Source: Ruminobacter amylophilus | GTDB taxonomy: Bacteria > Pseudomonadota > Gammaproteobacteria > Enterobacterales > Succinivibrionaceae | Direction: 5' to 3' | DNA: 64,000 nt | Assembly: GCF_900115655.1 (NCBI RefSeq) | Contig: NZ_FOXF01000005.1 | Span: 1-64,000 of the forward strand | In this document: positions 30,019 through 39,635 of the stretch, in pieces | How the letters are laid out: each line of letters begins with the position of its first letter | Position numbering within the stretch: position 1 is the first letter of the stretch | The notes under the pieces: model-generated | What the model was told of the DNA's origin: nothing | Seen by the model: only the letters and a program-made list of their open reading frames with translations | Database searches by the model: none | Program-made: the position numbers and the translations under genes

Positions 30019-30042
30019 AATTATCTGAACAAATACCTGACG

Positions 30043-32229
30043 TTAGTCTTTTCTACCAGCAGATACTATTACAACCTTATCACTTCCAGTATTTCTCATG
30101 AAAGTATATGGAGACTTGGAAAGTGTAGTATGCTTACCGCTGGCAACAGCAGGATGCTTCAAACGGAAATTACCAAGAATTGACCAGTGATTTACCAGAT
30201 CCTTGTACTCAGGCTTATCAAGGTCACCCCAGTTCATATCAGAACGCAAAGCCTGATCGATATAACCGCCATCCTTCATCAGATCTCTACCGGATTCGTC
30301 GCCATAATAGAGCTGAACCTGGCCAGGAAGCATCATGAAGCTGTTTGCAGCACGCTTCTGTAATGCAAAATCCTTATAATCGCCAAAGAAAAGCTTGGTA
30401 TCATGAGATGAAATATAAGACATAGCATTGAAGCTAGGATCACTGCTAATCATTCTTGCATATTTTGAATAAACGTCATCAGCTGTCTTCATACACTGTG
30501 AATAAGACATTGATTCTCTCTGATAGTCAAAGTTGATAATACTTGAGAAGCCGTTGTCATACCAGAGGTCCTTTGCAACACCGTGATCCCACACTTCGCC
30601 AACCATGAAGAATGGTAAATCATCAAGCTTCTTTGATGGATTTTCAGCTTTCCATTCCTTTAAAGCCTTTACGGCAGATTCATTTAACTTCTTCCATGCA
30701 ATCGGATCAACATGTTTTACAGTATCACATCTAAAACCGTCAATACCGAACTTTCTTACGTAATAAGTATGCCAACTTACCAGATAATCTACTATGGTTG
30801 CATTTGGCAAATCAACTGCCTTGGTATCTTTTTTATGCTTTAAGAAATAAGGCAGAGAAACAGCTTTGTTGCTTTCCGTCAGGAAATCAGGAAGACCGCC
30901 TACAGCCATATCAGCGTCACCGACACCTGGTTCAGGATATCCAGGCAAACCTGCACGAACCCAATCAGGCCCCCACCACTTCTTCCAATCCTTGGTCTTG
31001 GTGTTTATAAATGCGTTGATACTGCTCCAGGTACCATACATGCCAACAGGTTTGAAATCTGAATAATCTTTTGGCAACTCATCTTTTTTGTTCACAAGTT
31101 CTGGCAAATCAAGGTCCTGAAGATCCTTTAAGGTTGCATGACCACCATGATTCATAACCACGTCAACAAGAACTCTGATGCCTCTCTTATGAGCTTCATC
31201 AATAAACTCCTGGAAATCAGCCTCAGAACCAAGATTCTTATCTATATTCGTAAAGTCCATAGCCCAATAACCATGGTATGCATAGAATGGGAATGACTGT
31301 TCGACACCACCGCCCACAAAGCCATGTGACTGTTCAACAATCGGTGTCACCCAGATGGCATTAATACCCAGCTTCTTGAGATAATCAAGTTTTGCGGTAA
31401 TACCCTTAAAGTCACCGCCGTGCCATGTACCGATTTCATCTTCACCATCAAACTTTCTTCCATATGAATGGTCGTTTGACTTATCTCCATTGTTGAAACG
31501 GTCAGTCAGCATGAAATAAACATTGGCATTATCCCATGAGAAAGCAGGAATTGCCTTATCTTTGGCTTCTTCAAGGAGAAGAATACCTTCACTGGCAGGG
31601 GAAGGAGTCATGGTTACCTTACCGTTTTTAACTGTAGCAGTCTGACCGGTATAAGCATCTCTAACTACAGTTCCATTCTTCCATGCCTTGGATACATTCG
31701 CTGTAATAGCCTGACCATTCCACTTATCACAGTCTACTGCAGGAGGCTGACGTTTAACTTCAACTTTCTTAGTTCCTCTCAAAATACTGAGAGTTGGAAC
31801 ATCCTTGGTATAATTAAGGGTAAAGTCATAGGTACTTGGGAGGAGAACCTTAAGCTCAAATTCTCCCTTAGCACAGTTTGACATCTGAGTTGCTGTACCG
31901 AATGAAATACGGGCATCAGCATCTGGTCCAAAAGTAGTACCACAGGTCAGACCTGAATCACCAAGTTTAATCTTATAGGTACCTTTTTCGAGAGCTACAG
32001 AAGCCTTATAGACATTATTCTTTTCATGAAGTTTAAACTGACTGGCAGATCCTGCATTGACGCCATTGAGATAAATATAAACAGGCTTGTTATCAAGCTT
32101 GCCTGATAAAACGGTATGCTCTTTTGCTTGTTTTGTTACCGTGCCTTTGCCTACTGAGTTATCACTGTTACAGCCAAAAGTTGCAACTGATACAGCTACA
32201 GCTAGAGCTGATAATAAAAATTTGTTCAT
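30043..32229 (-). CDS. malS: MalS-type alpha-amylase (GH13), lipoprotein
   Basis: Hydrolyses alpha-1,4 glucans in the periplasm or at the surface. N-terminal lipoprotein signal ends at the lipobox ATFGC (Cys20). A ~120-residue beta domain follows. Residues ~175-220 (NGTVVRDAYTGQTATVKNG ... EGILLLE) look like the terminal beta-domain normally found at the C-terminus of GH13 enzymes, whereas this protein stops at VVIVSAGRKD: the circularly permuted MalS layout. Barrel motifs: DVVMNHGGH, nucleophile D502 in GFRCDT, acid/base E545 in VGEVWDHG, D610 in SSHDT. 728 aa (676 in E. coli MalS). GAGGGAT precedes the ATG. No MalT box was recognised. Confidence 0.92.
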   Translation of the reverse strand: MNKFLLSALAVAVSVATFGCNSDNSVGKGTVTKQAKEHTVLSGKLDNKPVYIYLNGVNAGSASQFKLHEKNNVYKASVALEKGTYKIKLGDSGLTCGTTFGPDADARISFGTATQMSNCAKGEFELKVLLPSTYDFTLNYTKDVPTLSILRGTKKVEVKRQPPAVDCDKWNGQAITANVSKAWKNGTVVRDAYTGQTATVKNGKVTMTPSPASEGILLLEEAKDKAIPAFSWDNANVYFMLTDRFNNGDKSNDHSYGRKFDGEDEIGTWHGGDFKGITAKLDYLKKLGINAIWVTPIVEQSHGFVGGGVEQSFPFYAYHGYWAMDFTNIDKNLGSEADFQEFIDEAHKRGIRVLVDVVMNHGGHATLKDLQDLDLPELVNKKDELPKDYSDFKPVGMYGTWSSINAFINTKTKDWKKWWGPDWVRAGLPGYPEPGVGDADMAVGGLPDFLTESNKAVSLPYFLKHKKDTKAVDLPNATIVDYLVSWHTYYVRKFGIDGFRCDTVKHVDPIAWKKLNESAVKALKEWKAENPSKKLDDLPFFMVGEVWDHGVAKDLWYDNGFSSIINFDYQRESMSYSQCMKTADDVYSKYARMISSDPSFNAMSYISSHDTKLFFGDYKDFALQKRAANSFMMLPGQVQLYYGDESGRDLMKDGGYIDQALRSDMNWGDLDKPEYKDLVNHWSILGNFRLKHPAVASGKHTTLSKSPYTFMRNTGSDKVVIVSAGRKD

Positions 32230-32346
32230 AAATATCCCTCAAAATTTCATGATCGAAAATAAATTTATAAAACTAAATAAGATTGATTGTAAATTATTAT
32301 TTCTAAATAGTCTGTTATATTCAATATAAAGAGTGATTAATAACAA

Positions 32347-32369
32347 AAAACCACCATAAAGGTGGTTTT
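32347..32369 (-). terminator. terminator after rpoA2
   Basis: 9-bp perfect stem AAAACCACC / GGTGGTTTT with loop ATAAA, followed by a T-run on the minus strand. Confidence 0.85.
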
Positions 32370-32390
32370 AATATTCTAATAGGACTTAAA

Positions 32391-33455
32391 TTAGAGTCTG
32401 TATTTAACTTCAGGTTCGTCCTCTGCTTCAGGCCAGTTCTCAATGCGCATTCCCAAAGAGAGACCTTCGCGTGAAAGAACATCCTTAATCTCAGAAAGAG
32501 ATTTCTTACCGAGATTTGGAGTTCTTAACAACTCAACTTCAGTACGCTGAACAAGATCACCTATAAGCTTAATACCTTCAGCCTTCAGACAGTTAGCAGA
32601 ACGAACAGTAAGTTCAAGCTCTTCAACTGGTTTAAGAAGCTGTGGATTGATCTTAGGTTCATTATCTTCCTCAACAACAGGTTCACTAAATGAACTGATA
32701 TTGATAAACGCGTCAAGCTGTTCATGGAAAATAGTTGCAGCATGCTTCAGGGCATCTTCAGGAGTAATGGTACCATCTGTTTCAAGACTAATCACCAGAC
32801 TTTCAAGAGCTCTGCCTTCGTTATTTTCGTAAGGTTCGATTCTATATGCAACATTCTTCACAGGGCTATAAGTAGCATCAACAAGCAGTCGACCTTCGCC
32901 ATGATCTCTATGATCTTCAGCATGATTAGAAGAACGTAAATCGGCTCTGTCAAAGCCTCTGCCTCTGTCAACATAAACTTCCATAATGAACGGAACTGAA
33001 CGATGAGTAATGTGGCAGATAACTAATTCCGGATTTAAAATCTTCACACCTGTTGGACAATAGATATCGCCGGCAGTAATAGGACCAACATAATCTGACT
33101 TATAATTATGGTTATCCTCTGAAGACGTTTCAGGGTCATTAACATGTAAAGAAAGCACTGCTTCATTCATGGTTGTATTTTCAATTTCAACTGCAATCTT
33201 CTTAAGATTTAACAGTAAAACCAGAATATCTTCCTGCAAGCCTTCCTTAGTAGTATATTCATGATCTACGCCTTTGATCTTTACTGCATTGATTGCACAA
33301 CCAGGCATAGATGATAAAAGAATTCTTCTTAAGGCGTTACCTAAAGTGAGACCGAAATTTTGTTCAAATGGTTCAAGTCTAATTATTGATTGAGTCTGAG
33401 AGATTTTTTCAATATTAGCCTGCTGCGGTCTAAAAGTATCAGTTGAGAAGTTCAA
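32391..33455 (-). CDS. rpoA: second RNA polymerase alpha subunit (RpoA2)
   Basis: Full-length paralogue of alpha, 354 aa from the TTG at 33455 (GAGGA seven bases upstream); the longest frame, from a TTG at 33485, has no ribosome binding site. The N-terminal domain keeps the beta-facing helix [12 protein letters not shown] and [12 protein letters not shown], but has polar insertions (around [15 protein letters not shown] and [11 protein letters not shown]) and has replaced the usual ARVEQRTDLDKLV with [13 protein letters not shown]. The C-terminal domain is intact, with the DNA-binding residues of [10 protein letters not shown] and [13 protein letters not shown], and ends in an acidic/charged tail. 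It lies beyond the rplQ terminator with its own promoter. Differences from RpoA1 suggest a heterodimer; see findings. Confidence 0.93.
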   Translation of the reverse strand: MNFSTDTFRPQQANIEKISQTQSIIRLEPFEQNFGLTLGNALRRILLSSMPGCAINAVKIKGVDHEYTTKEGLQEDILVLLLNLKKIAVEIENTTMNEAVLSLHVNDPETSSEDNHNYKSDYVGPITAGDIYCPTGVKILNPELVICHITHRSVPFIMEVYVDRGRGFDRADLRSSNHAEDHRDHGEGRLLVDATYSPVKNVAYRIEPYENNEGRALESLVISLETDGTITPEDALKHAATIFHEQLDAFINISSFSEPVVEEDNEPKINPQLLKPVEELELTVRSANCLKAEGIKLIGDLVQRTEVELLRTPNLGKKSLSEIKDVLSREGLSLGMRIENWPEAEDEPEVKYRL

Positions 33456-33532
33456 GTTTGATTCCTCATTTGACAGAATATACAATCTGTATAAAAATTA
33501 ACAATTGCTAAAAAGCAAAAAATGATCGTTTA

Positions 33533-33560
33533 ATTATATACGGTGTACTGTAAAAGTCAA
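33533..33560 (-). promoter_or_regulatory. sigma-70 promoter for rpoA2
   Basis: Minus strand: TTGACT (33560-33555), 16 bases, TATAAT (33538-33533), one mismatch from full consensus. Predicted transcript start near 33526, giving a ~70-nt leader before the rpoA2 TTG. Lies just downstream of the rplQ terminator. Confidence 0.8.
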
Positions 33561-33573
33561 GCTAAAAAAAGAT

Positions 33574-33603
33574 AAAAAGACCCCGCATACACGAGGTCTT
33601 TTT
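33574..33603 (-). terminator. terminator of the alpha operon after rplQ
   Basis: Stem AAAAAGACC / GGTCTTTTT plus two more base pairs after one mismatch; five T follow on the minus strand. It separates rplQ from rpoA2. Confidence 0.85.
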
Positions 33604-33619
33604 TATTACTTAAAATAAA

Positions 33620-34009
33620 TTAAGCTTCAGCAGTTTCAGCAACTTCAGCAGGCTTCTGATCAACTAAGCTGATGTAAGCCATCTGAGTCATGTCACCTGG
33701 ACGTAAACCGCACTTTAAAATACGGGTGTAACCACCATTACGTTCAAGACAACGCTTGCCAATGTCGTTGAAAAGCTTGGTAACGATATCTCTATCGCGG
33801 GTGCGTGCAAATACTAAACGACGATTAGCAACACTGTCAACCTTAGCAATAGTGATAAGACGTTCAGCAACACGACGTAATTCCTTAGCCTTAGGTAAAG
33901 TAGTCTTAATAGTTTCTTCTCTGAATAAGGCTACAGCTAAAGCACGGAATAATGCAGCACGGCTGCTGCTATTGCGGTTCAACTGACGACCGCTCATACG
34001 ATGACGCAT
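33620..34009 (-). CDS. rplQ: 50S ribosomal protein L17
   Basis: Large-subunit protein at the polypeptide exit rim. [12 protein letters not shown] and [14 protein letters not shown] are characteristic. 129 aa with a short Ala/Glu tail (127 in E. coli). Last gene of the alpha operon; flanked on both sides by rpoA copies, which is unusual. Confidence 0.97.
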   Translation of the reverse strand: MRHRMSGRQLNRNSSSRAALFRALAVALFREETIKTTLPKAKELRRVAERLITIAKVDSVANRRLVFARTRDRDIVTKLFNDIGKRCLERNGGYTRILKCGLRPGDMTQMAYISLVDQKPAEVAETAEA

Positions 34010-34036
34010 GATATCTTCCTTATAAAATAAATGTTG

Positions 34037-35041
34037 TTATGACTTAGAACCTTGACCTGACAACTCGGCAGGAGGCCAGTTATCAAGACGCATACCGAGG
34101 GATAAACCACGCTGAGCTAAAACATCCTTGATCTCAGTTAGAGACTTTCTACCAAGATTTGGAGTCTTTAACAACTCAACTTCAGTACGCTGAACTAAAT
34201 CACCGATGTACTGTATACTTTCAGCCTTCAAGCAGTTAGCAGAACGAACTGTTAACTCAAGATCATCAACGGACTTAAGGAGTACCGGATCCGGAGCAGG
34301 AACATGAGTCTGCTCTACAGGGCTTACAGTCTTAACAGCATCTAAATCCACAAAAGAATATAGTTGTTCACGAAGGATACTTGCACCTAAATGAATAGCC
34401 TGTTCTGGATCTAACACACCGTTAGTTACAATATCGAGCACCAATTTATCTAATTCAGTTCTCTGCTCAACACGGGCAGAATCTACTTCATAAGATAAAT
34501 ATTTTACGGGACTGAAACTTGCGTCTAACATAATGTTGTTGTCTTCATCAAAGCCAGGCTTTCTTCCCTGCTGACTTGCAGGTAAAAAACCAACGTTGCG
34601 CACAACCTTCATTTTAATCTGAATGTTAGATTTAGCATACTTAAGATGACAAAGTACATGGTCTTTATTAACAATGTTAACCTTATCACTTACGATGTCA
34701 CCAGCGCAAACGGGACCGGCTCCAGACTTGGACAATTCTATATCGACTTCATTTTCTGCATCATCTAATATGCTTACTGCTATTCCTTTAATATTCAATA
34801 ACAGTTCAAGAACATCTTCCTGAATATCTGACTTTGCACTATATTCATGTGCAACACCTTCGATAACCACATCGGTAATTGCACAACCAGGAACAGACAT
34901 TAATAGACAACGACGCAAAGCCTGACCTAAAGTATTGCCAAAACCACGTTCCAAAGGTTCGAGAACGACATTTGCATGGTTCTGAGCAACAGGTTCTATT
35001 GCCACCTGTCTTGGTTTTAAAAAGTCTTTTACAGAGCCCAA
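34037..35041 (-). CDS. rpoA: DNA-directed RNA polymerase subunit alpha (RpoA1)
   Basis: Alpha subunit in the canonical place between rpsD and rplQ; 334 aa (329 in E. coli). It begins [10 protein letters not shown] like E. coli alpha, using TTG at 35041 with GAGGG seven bases upstream. It keeps [13 protein letters not shown] and [14 protein letters not shown], but the assembly helix reads [12 protein letters not shown] and the region normally GRLLVDACYSPV reads [10 protein letters not shown], both unusual. The C-terminal domain ([27 protein letters not shown]) is intact. Expression should be under S4 feedback with the rest of the operon. Confidence 0.95.
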   Translation of the reverse strand: MGSVKDFLKPRQVAIEPVAQNHANVVLEPLERGFGNTLGQALRRCLLMSVPGCAITDVVIEGVAHEYSAKSDIQEDVLELLLNIKGIAVSILDDAENEVDIELSKSGAGPVCAGDIVSDKVNIVNKDHVLCHLKYAKSNIQIKMKVVRNVGFLPASQQGRKPGFDEDNNIMLDASFSPVKYLSYEVDSARVEQRTELDKLVLDIVTNGVLDPEQAIHLGASILREQLYSFVDLDAVKTVSPVEQTHVPAPDPVLLKSVDDLELTVRSANCLKAESIQYIGDLVQRTEVELLKTPNLGRKSLTEIKDVLAQRGLSLGMRLDNWPPAELSGQGSKS

Positions 35042-35067
35042 AATTATTCCCTCGTTTAGAGACTAAA

Positions 35068-35691
35068 TTACTTAGAGTAAAGTTCGATGATAAGCTGTTC
35101 CTGAATATCAGCAGGTAAATCTGAACGTTCTGGAACACGAACATACTTACCCTTCATGCTATCAGCATCAACTTCAACCCAGCTAATAGGTTCGCTAGTC
35201 TTAGCTAAATCAAGAGCAACCTTGATACGTTCCTGATTCTTAGCCTTTTCACGAACAACAATTTCAGCACCAGCTGAAACCTGGAATGAAGGAATATTAA
35301 CAACCTTACCGTCAACCATGATAGCCTTATGGCTAACAAGCTGTCTTGCTTCTGCTCTGGTAGAACCAAAACCCATTCTGTAAACTACGTTATCAAGACG
35401 GGATTCAAGAAGCTTAAGAAGGTTTTCACCAGTGTTACCGTTCAAACGAGAAGCCTTCTTATAGTAGTTTCTGAACTGACGTTCTAAAACACCGTAAATA
35501 CGACGAACTTTCTGCTTTTCACGTAACTGAAGACCGTATTCAGAAGTACGAGGTCTGTTTTCCCAATGCTGACCAGGAAGCTTTCTTGATCTTTCGCCAC
35601 GAGCAGCAAAAGCCTTAACACCTGACTTGAGGAAAAGGTCTGTACCTTCTCTACGGCTTAATTTAATAGATGGTCCAATATATCTTGCCAT
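35068..35691 (-). CDS. rpsD: 30S ribosomal protein S4
   Basis: Primary 16S rRNA-binding protein and, in E. coli, the translational repressor of the alpha operon. The S4 RNA-binding domain is at ~95-155 ([28 protein letters not shown]). The N-terminus lacks the zinc-binding cysteines. 207 aa (206 in E. coli). Its target leader is recognisable before rpsM. Confidence 0.97.
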   Translation of the reverse strand: MARYIGPSIKLSRREGTDLFLKSGVKAFAARGERSRKLPGQHWENRPRTSEYGLQLREKQKVRRIYGVLERQFRNYYKKASRLNGNTGENLLKLLESRLDNVVYRMGFGSTRAEARQLVSHKAIMVDGKVVNIPSFQVSAGAEIVVREKAKNQERIKVALDLAKTSEPISWVEVDADSMKGKYVRVPERSDLPADIQEQLIIELYSK

Positions 35692-35719
35692 TTTAATACT
35701 CCATTATGCAAAGAAGGTA

Positions 35720-36121
35720 CTACACACGACGCTTCTTCGGTGGACGACAGCCGTTGTGTGGAATTGGGGTTACGTCAGTGATATTAGTAATCTTATAACC
35801 AATAGCATTGAGTGCACGAATTGAAGATTCACGACCAGGACCAGGGCCCTTTACGTTAACTTCAAGATTCTTAACACCGTATTCCTTAGCTGCTTCACCT
35901 GCACGTTCAGCTGCTACCTGAGCAGCATATGGAGTGGACTTACGGGAACCACGGAAACCAGAACCACCAGAGGTAGCCCATGAAAGAGCATTACCCTGAC
36001 GGTCAGTAATAGTAATAATTGTATTATTAAAAGAAGCGTGAATATGAGCTACGCCATCTGCTACCTGCTTCTTTACGCGCTTACGAGCACGAGCATTAGT
36101 GCTGTGAGATGCTTTAACCAT
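35720..36121 (-). CDS. rpsK: 30S ribosomal protein S11
   Basis: Platform protein near the 3' end of 16S r[36 protein letters not shown] and the C-terminal [17 protein letters not shown]-like end ([16 protein letters not shown]) are diagnostic. 133 aa (129 in E. coli). Confidence 0.97.
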   Translation of the reverse strand: MVKASHSTNARARKRVKKQVADGVAHIHASFNNTIITITDRQGNALSWATSGGSGFRGSRKSTPYAAQVAAERAGEAAKEYGVKNLEVNVKGPGPGRESSIRALNAIGYKITNITDVTPIPHNGCRPPKKRRV

Positions 36122-36135
36122 TATATTAACCTCGC

Positions 36136-36492
36136 TTACTTCTTAATTGCCTTGCGCGGACCCTTACGAGTACGAGCATTAGTCTTAGTACGCTGACCAT
36201 TTACTGGTAAGCCTTTACGATGACGAAGACCACGGTAACAACCAAGATCCATAAGACGCTTAATGTTTAAAGTAATTTCACGACGAAGGTCACCTTCTAC
36301 AGTGTACTTAGCAACCTGTTCACGAACTTTATCTAATACAGATTCATCTAAATCTTTAATTTTAACGTCTTCTCTGATCTGAGCATCAGCACAAATCTTC
36401 TTTGCGGTGGTAGCACCGATACCGTAGATGTACTGAAGTGCAATAACTGCATGCTTCTGATCAGGAACGTTAATACCAGCTATACGGGCCAC
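36136..36492 (-). CDS. rpsM: 30S ribosomal protein S13
   Basis: Head protein contacting tRNAs and L5. [13 protein letters not shown] at the start and [20 protein letters not shown] at the C-terminus. 118 aa, as in E. coli. Start codon is GTG at 36492, as in E. coli, with TAGGAG properly placed inside the S4-responsive leader. First gene of the alpha operon. Confidence 0.97.
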   Translation of the reverse strand: MARIAGINVPDQKHAVIALQYIYGIGATTAKKICADAQIREDVKIKDLDESVLDKVREQVAKYTVEGDLRREITLNIKRLMDLGCYRGLRHRKGLPVNGQRTKTNARTRKGPRKAIKK

Positions 36493-36570
36493 TATAAACT
36501 CCTAATATGTAAGTTATAAAAAATAGCCTCCGCAAAGCCCGTTAGGATACGCGGGGGCCGACTAGTGCAC
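36493..36570 (-). promoter_or_regulatory. S4-binding translational operator of the alpha operon
   Basis: The leader before rpsM resembles the E. coli alpha-operon pseudoknot (Rfam Alpha_RBS, from memory): GTATCCT, then ACGGGCTTT, and near the start TACATATTA, TAGGAG and AGTGGCCCGTATAGC occur in the same order. A stem GCCCCCGC / GCGGAGGC (one mismatch) encloses the GTATCCT...ACGGGC segment. Expected function: S4 binding traps the ribosome at the GTG start. Confidence 0.72.
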
Positions 36571-36571
36571 A

Positions 36572-36611
36572 ATAAAAAACTGCAGTCACAGATTATACAT
36601 GACATGCAGTT
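36572..36611 (-). terminator. terminator of the spc operon after rpmJ
   Basis: Minus strand stem AACTGCA, bulged T, GTCA pairing with TGAC, TGCAGTT, followed by six T. It ends the spc operon between rpmJ and rpsM and overlaps the promoter at 36592-36620. Confidence 0.75.
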
Positions 36612-36620
36612 TTTTTGCAA
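36592..36620 (-). promoter_or_regulatory. alpha-operon promoter nested in the spc terminator
   Basis: Minus strand TTGCAA (36620-36615), 17 bases, TATAAT (36597-36592). The -10 sits in the loop of the terminator hairpin, so the inverted repeat is centred on it. Transcription would begin near 36585 and enter the S4 leader. Confidence 0.65.
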
Positions 36621-36645
36621 ACAAAATTAATTGAGTAAATTTATA

Positions 36646-36759
36646 TTAACCCTGACGCTGCTTATGCTTAGGATCAGTACAAATTACTCTTACAACACCA
36701 CCACGCTTAATGATTTTGCAGTGACGGCAAATCTTTTTAACTGAAGCACCAACTTTCAT
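36646..36759 (-). CDS. rpmJ: 50S ribosomal protein L36
   Basis: 37-aa zinc-ribbon protein missed by longer length cut-offs. Translation starts [16 protein letters not shown] and ends with DPKHKQRQG; ligands C..C...C....H make it the zinc-binding C+ form. AGGAG precedes the ATG at 36759. Last gene of the spc operon, just after secY, as in E. coli. Confidence 0.96.
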   Translation of the reverse strand: MKVGASVKKICRHCKIIKRGGVVRVICTDPKHKQRQG

Positions 36760-36777
36760 GACATACTCCTGTTTGGA

Positions 36778-38106
36778 CTAGCGTCCATAATTTAACAAAT
36801 TTGCTTTCTTCAGCACATCACCATAAAGTAATTTTGCCTTATGGCTTTGGTATTGTGCGATTAAATCCATTGTTACCACAACAATAATCAGCAACGAAGT
36901 ACCACCAAAATAGAACTGAACGTTAAACCAGCTCATGAGCATTTGAGGAACAAGACACACAAAGCACATGTAAAGGCCACCAGCAAGAGATAATCTTGTC
37001 ATAACCTTATCAATATGTTTAGCAGTCTGTTCACCAGGTCTAATACCAGAAATAAGTGCACCGCCCTTTCTTAAGTTGTCAGCTATCTCACGAGGATTAA
37101 ATACCATCGCGGTATAGAAGAAACAGAAGAACATGATGGCAACCGCATATAAAATTTCATATAACGGCTGGCCTGGGGACAGTAGCATTGATATTTCCTG
37201 CAATGTACTTACAAAAATACCCTGATCAGCATTGCCACTACCCAACCATGCAGCAATTGTCGCAGGGAACATAATAATGCTAGATGCGAAAATTGCAGGT
37301 ATAACACCTGACATGTTCAGTTTAAGAGGCAAATGACTTGCAGGCGGTTCGTAAATACGATTGCCACTCTGTCTTTTGGCGTAATTAATTGGTATTCTAC
37401 GCTGACCAAGTTCGACAAACACAACAAAGGCAGTAACTGCTATAACGACTACAGCAATTATGATGAGACTTAATGCATTCAAATCACCCTGACGCGACTG
37501 CTCTAATGTAACACCGATTGCACGAGGAAGACCAGCAACAATACCAGCAAAAATTAGAAGTGAGATACCATTACCAATACCACGTTCAGTGATCTGTTCG
37601 CCTAACCACATCAGGAACAAAGTACCAGTGGTAAGACTTAATGTCGCAACAACATAGAATTGAAAGCTTGGGTTATCTACAAGACCAGGCATCATTCTTG
37701 GTAAACCATAAGCGATACCTGATGCTTGAACTAAACCCAATAGCAAAGTTCCCCAGCGGGTATACTTTGTTAATGTTCGTCTACCGGCTTCGCCTTCTTT
37801 CTTTAATTCAGCTAACTGAGGAATCATAACCGACATTAGCTGAATAATAATAGAAGCGGAAATGTAAGGCATAATGCCTAAGGCTAAAATGGACGCACGT
37901 TCCAATGCACCACCAGAGAACATGTTGAACATCCCCATTACGTTTCCGCTTTGGGAATTAAACACTTCACGGAGCACATCGGCATTCACACCAGGAACAG
38001 GGATGTAGGAACCAAAGCGGAAGATGATAAGCCCAAAAATTACATACCAAATTCTCTGCTTGAGTTCACTAGTTTCCTTTTTATCTTGGCCTGGTCTTGC
38101 TACCAT
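36778..38106 (-). CDS. secY: protein translocase subunit SecY
   Basis: Core of the SecYEG channel; 442 aa with ten membrane segments (E. coli 443). [17 protein letters not shown] near the start, [21 protein letters not shown] (plug/TM2 region, quoted in part), [17 protein letters not shown] and PGEQTA loops are typical. It handles export of the large amylases in this window. Confidence 0.97.
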   Translation of the reverse strand: MVARPGQDKKETSELKQRIWYVIFGLIIFRFGSYIPVPGVNADVLREVFNSQSGNVMGMFNMFSGGALERASILALGIMPYISASIIIQLMSVMIPQLAELKKEGEAGRRTLTKYTRWGTLLLGLVQASGIAYGLPRMMPGLVDNPSFQFYVVATLSLTTGTLFLMWLGEQITERGIGNGISLLIFAGIVAGLPRAIGVTLEQSRQGDLNALSLIIIAVVVIAVTAFVVFVELGQRRIPINYAKRQSGNRIYEPPASHLPLKLNMSGVIPAIFASSIIMFPATIAAWLGSGNADQGIFVSTLQEISMLLSPGQPLYEILYAVAIMFFCFFYTAMVFNPREIADNLRKGGALISGIRPGEQTAKHIDKVMTRLSLAGGLYMCFVCLVPQMLMSWFNVQFYFGGTSLLIIVVVTMDLIAQYQSHKAKLLYGDVLKKANLLNYGR

Positions 38107-38116
38107 TTTTATATCC

Positions 38117-38569
38117 TTATTCTTCTACCTTACCGCCAGCAGCTTCGATTGCAGCCTTAGCGCCCTGAGTTACCTTGAGGCCCTTAACTACTACAGCCTT
38201 GCTTAACTTAGCTTCCTTAGAAAGAATAATCTTAACATTTTCGAACTTGTGACCGATAATGTCAGCTTTCTTTAAGGACAGCAGATCAACTACTTCACCT
38301 TCAACCTTGTTTAATTCGTTGAGAGGAACTTCAGTAGTAACCTGAGCGATTCTTGAGAAGAAACCGAACTTAGGTAAACGAATCTTGATTGGCATCTGAC
38401 CGCCTTCAAATCCTGGTCTAGTACCGCCACTCTTACGAGCGCCAGCACCCTTAATACCACGACGACAGGTCTTACCAACACCAGAACCCATACCACGGCC
38501 TACTCTCAGCTTAGGCTTCTTGGAACCTTCAGCAGGCTTTAAAGAATCTAATGTTAATTTCTTTTCCAT
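38117..38569 (-). CDS. rplO: 50S ribosomal protein L15
   Basis: Large-subunit assembly protein with a basic glycine-rich N-terminal extension ([17 protein letters not shown]) and a globular C-terminal domain ending GGKVEE. 150 aa (144 in E. coli). Three bases after rpmD. Confidence 0.97.
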   Translation of the reverse strand: MEKKLTLDSLKPAEGSKKPKLRVGRGMGSGVGKTCRRGIKGAGARKSGGTRPGFEGGQMPIKIRLPKFGFFSRIAQVTTEVPLNELNKVEGEVVDLLSLKKADIIGHKFENVKIILSKEAKLSKAVVVKGLKVTQGAKAAIEAAGGKVEE

Positions 38570-38571
38570 AA

Positions 38572-38754
38572 TTATTCTTCCACCTTCACCATGTAATACA
38601 CAGTAGCAACCATACCACGAATCTGTGGATTATCAGGAAGAGTTACAGTGTGACCAATATGACGAAGCTTAAGAGCACGTAAAGTAGCTACGTGATTAGG
38701 CTTGCGACCAATAGCACTCTTAGTTTGGGTAACTTTAATAGTCTTCTCAGCCAT
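38572..38754 (-). CDS. rpmD: 50S ribosomal protein L30
   Basis: 60-aa L30 with the pattern [20 protein letters not shown] and the [16 protein letters not shown] end. E. coli has 59. Lies between rpsE and rplO. Confidence 0.97.
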   Translation of the reverse strand: MAEKTIKVTQTKSAIGRKPNHVATLRALKLRHIGHTVTLPDNPQIRGMVATVYYMVKVEE

Positions 38755-38757
38755 TTT

Positions 38758-39264
38758 TTACTCCAAAATATCGTCAAGAGTTAAACCACGCTTAGCACAT
38801 ACAGCAGCTGGAGACTTCATAGAGTTTAAAGCTGCTACAGTTGCTCTTACGATGTTACCAGGGTTGGTTGAACCATATGCCTTTGCAAGCACGTTCTTAA
38901 CACCGGCAACTTCGAGCACAGCACGCATAGCACCACCAGCGATAATACCAGTACCTTCTGAAGCAGGCTTCATAAATACGGTAGAACCAGCATGAGTACC
39001 TCTTACTTCGTGGTATAAAGTACCATTGTTAAGTTCAACCTTGTTTTCAGCGATGTTAGCCTTAGCCTGATCCATAGCCTTAGCAATAGCAGCTGGAACT
39101 TCAGATGCCTTACCATAGCCATAACCAACACGGCCATTACCGTCGCCAACAACAGTTAAAGCAGTGAATGAGAAAATTCGACCACCCTTAACAACCTTTG
39201 CTACACGATTAACTGCAACCAACTTTTCCTGCAGTTCGTTAGACTGAGATTCATTTCTAGCCAT
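38758..39264 (-). CDS. rpsE: 30S ribosomal protein S5
   Basis: Decoding-fidelity protein at the mRNA entry. N-terminal double-stranded RNA-binding-like domain ([29 protein letters not shown]) and C-terminal domain. I use ATG 39264 (168 aa; E. coli 167), with AGGTG seven bases upstream; the ATG two codons before is too close to that site. Confidence 0.96.
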   Translation of the reverse strand: MARNESQSNELQEKLVAVNRVAKVVKGGRIFSFTALTVVGDGNGRVGYGYGKASEVPAAIAKAMDQAKANIAENKVELNNGTLYHEVRGTHAGSTVFMKPASEGTGIIAGGAMRAVLEVAGVKNVLAKAYGSTNPGNIVRATVAALNSMKSPAAVCAKRGLTLDDILE

Positions 39265-39275
39265 TCTCATTCACC

Positions 39276-39626
39276 TTAGAACTTAAGACCAGCTTCACGG
39301 GCAGCGTCAGCAAGTGCTGCAACACGGCCATGATACTGGAAACCTGAACGATCGAAAGAAACAGTGGTAACATCTTTTGCAACTGCGCGTTCAGCAACAA
39401 CCTTGCCGATTAACTTCGCAGCTTCAATATTACCAGTGTACTTAACCTGTGCAGCAAGATCTTTTTCAAGAGTTGAAGCACATACAACTACGTTACCGTC
39501 GTTGTTAATTACCTGAGCGTAAATATGACGCGGAGTACGATAAACAACTAGGCGTGTAGCACCCAATTCATGCATCTTAGCACGAGCTTTCTTAGCTCTG
39601 CGAAGACGAGATAAATTCTTATCCAT
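39276..39626 (-). CDS. rplR: 50S ribosomal protein L18
   Basis: 5S rRNA-binding protein, 116 aa (117 in E. coli). [27 protein letters not shown] and [21 protein letters not shown] are diagnostic. Confidence 0.97.
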   Translation of the reverse strand: MDKNLSRLRRAKKARAKMHELGATRLVVYRTPRHIYAQVINNDGNVVVCASTLEKDLAAQVKYTGNIEAAKLIGKVVAERAVAKDVTTVSFDRSGFQYHGRVAALADAAREAGLKF

Positions 39627-39635
39627 TGCTTATTC

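Noticed and set aside
33456-33485. Longer N-terminus for RpoA2 from the TTG at 33485
   Set aside because: No ribosome binding site there, and GAGGA is ideally placed for the TTG at 33455, which also fits the alignment with alpha subunits.
36538-36560. GC-rich hairpin followed by six T before rpsM, as a second terminator
   Set aside because: Sequence blocks match the S4-binding leader better; termination there would silence the whole alpha operon.
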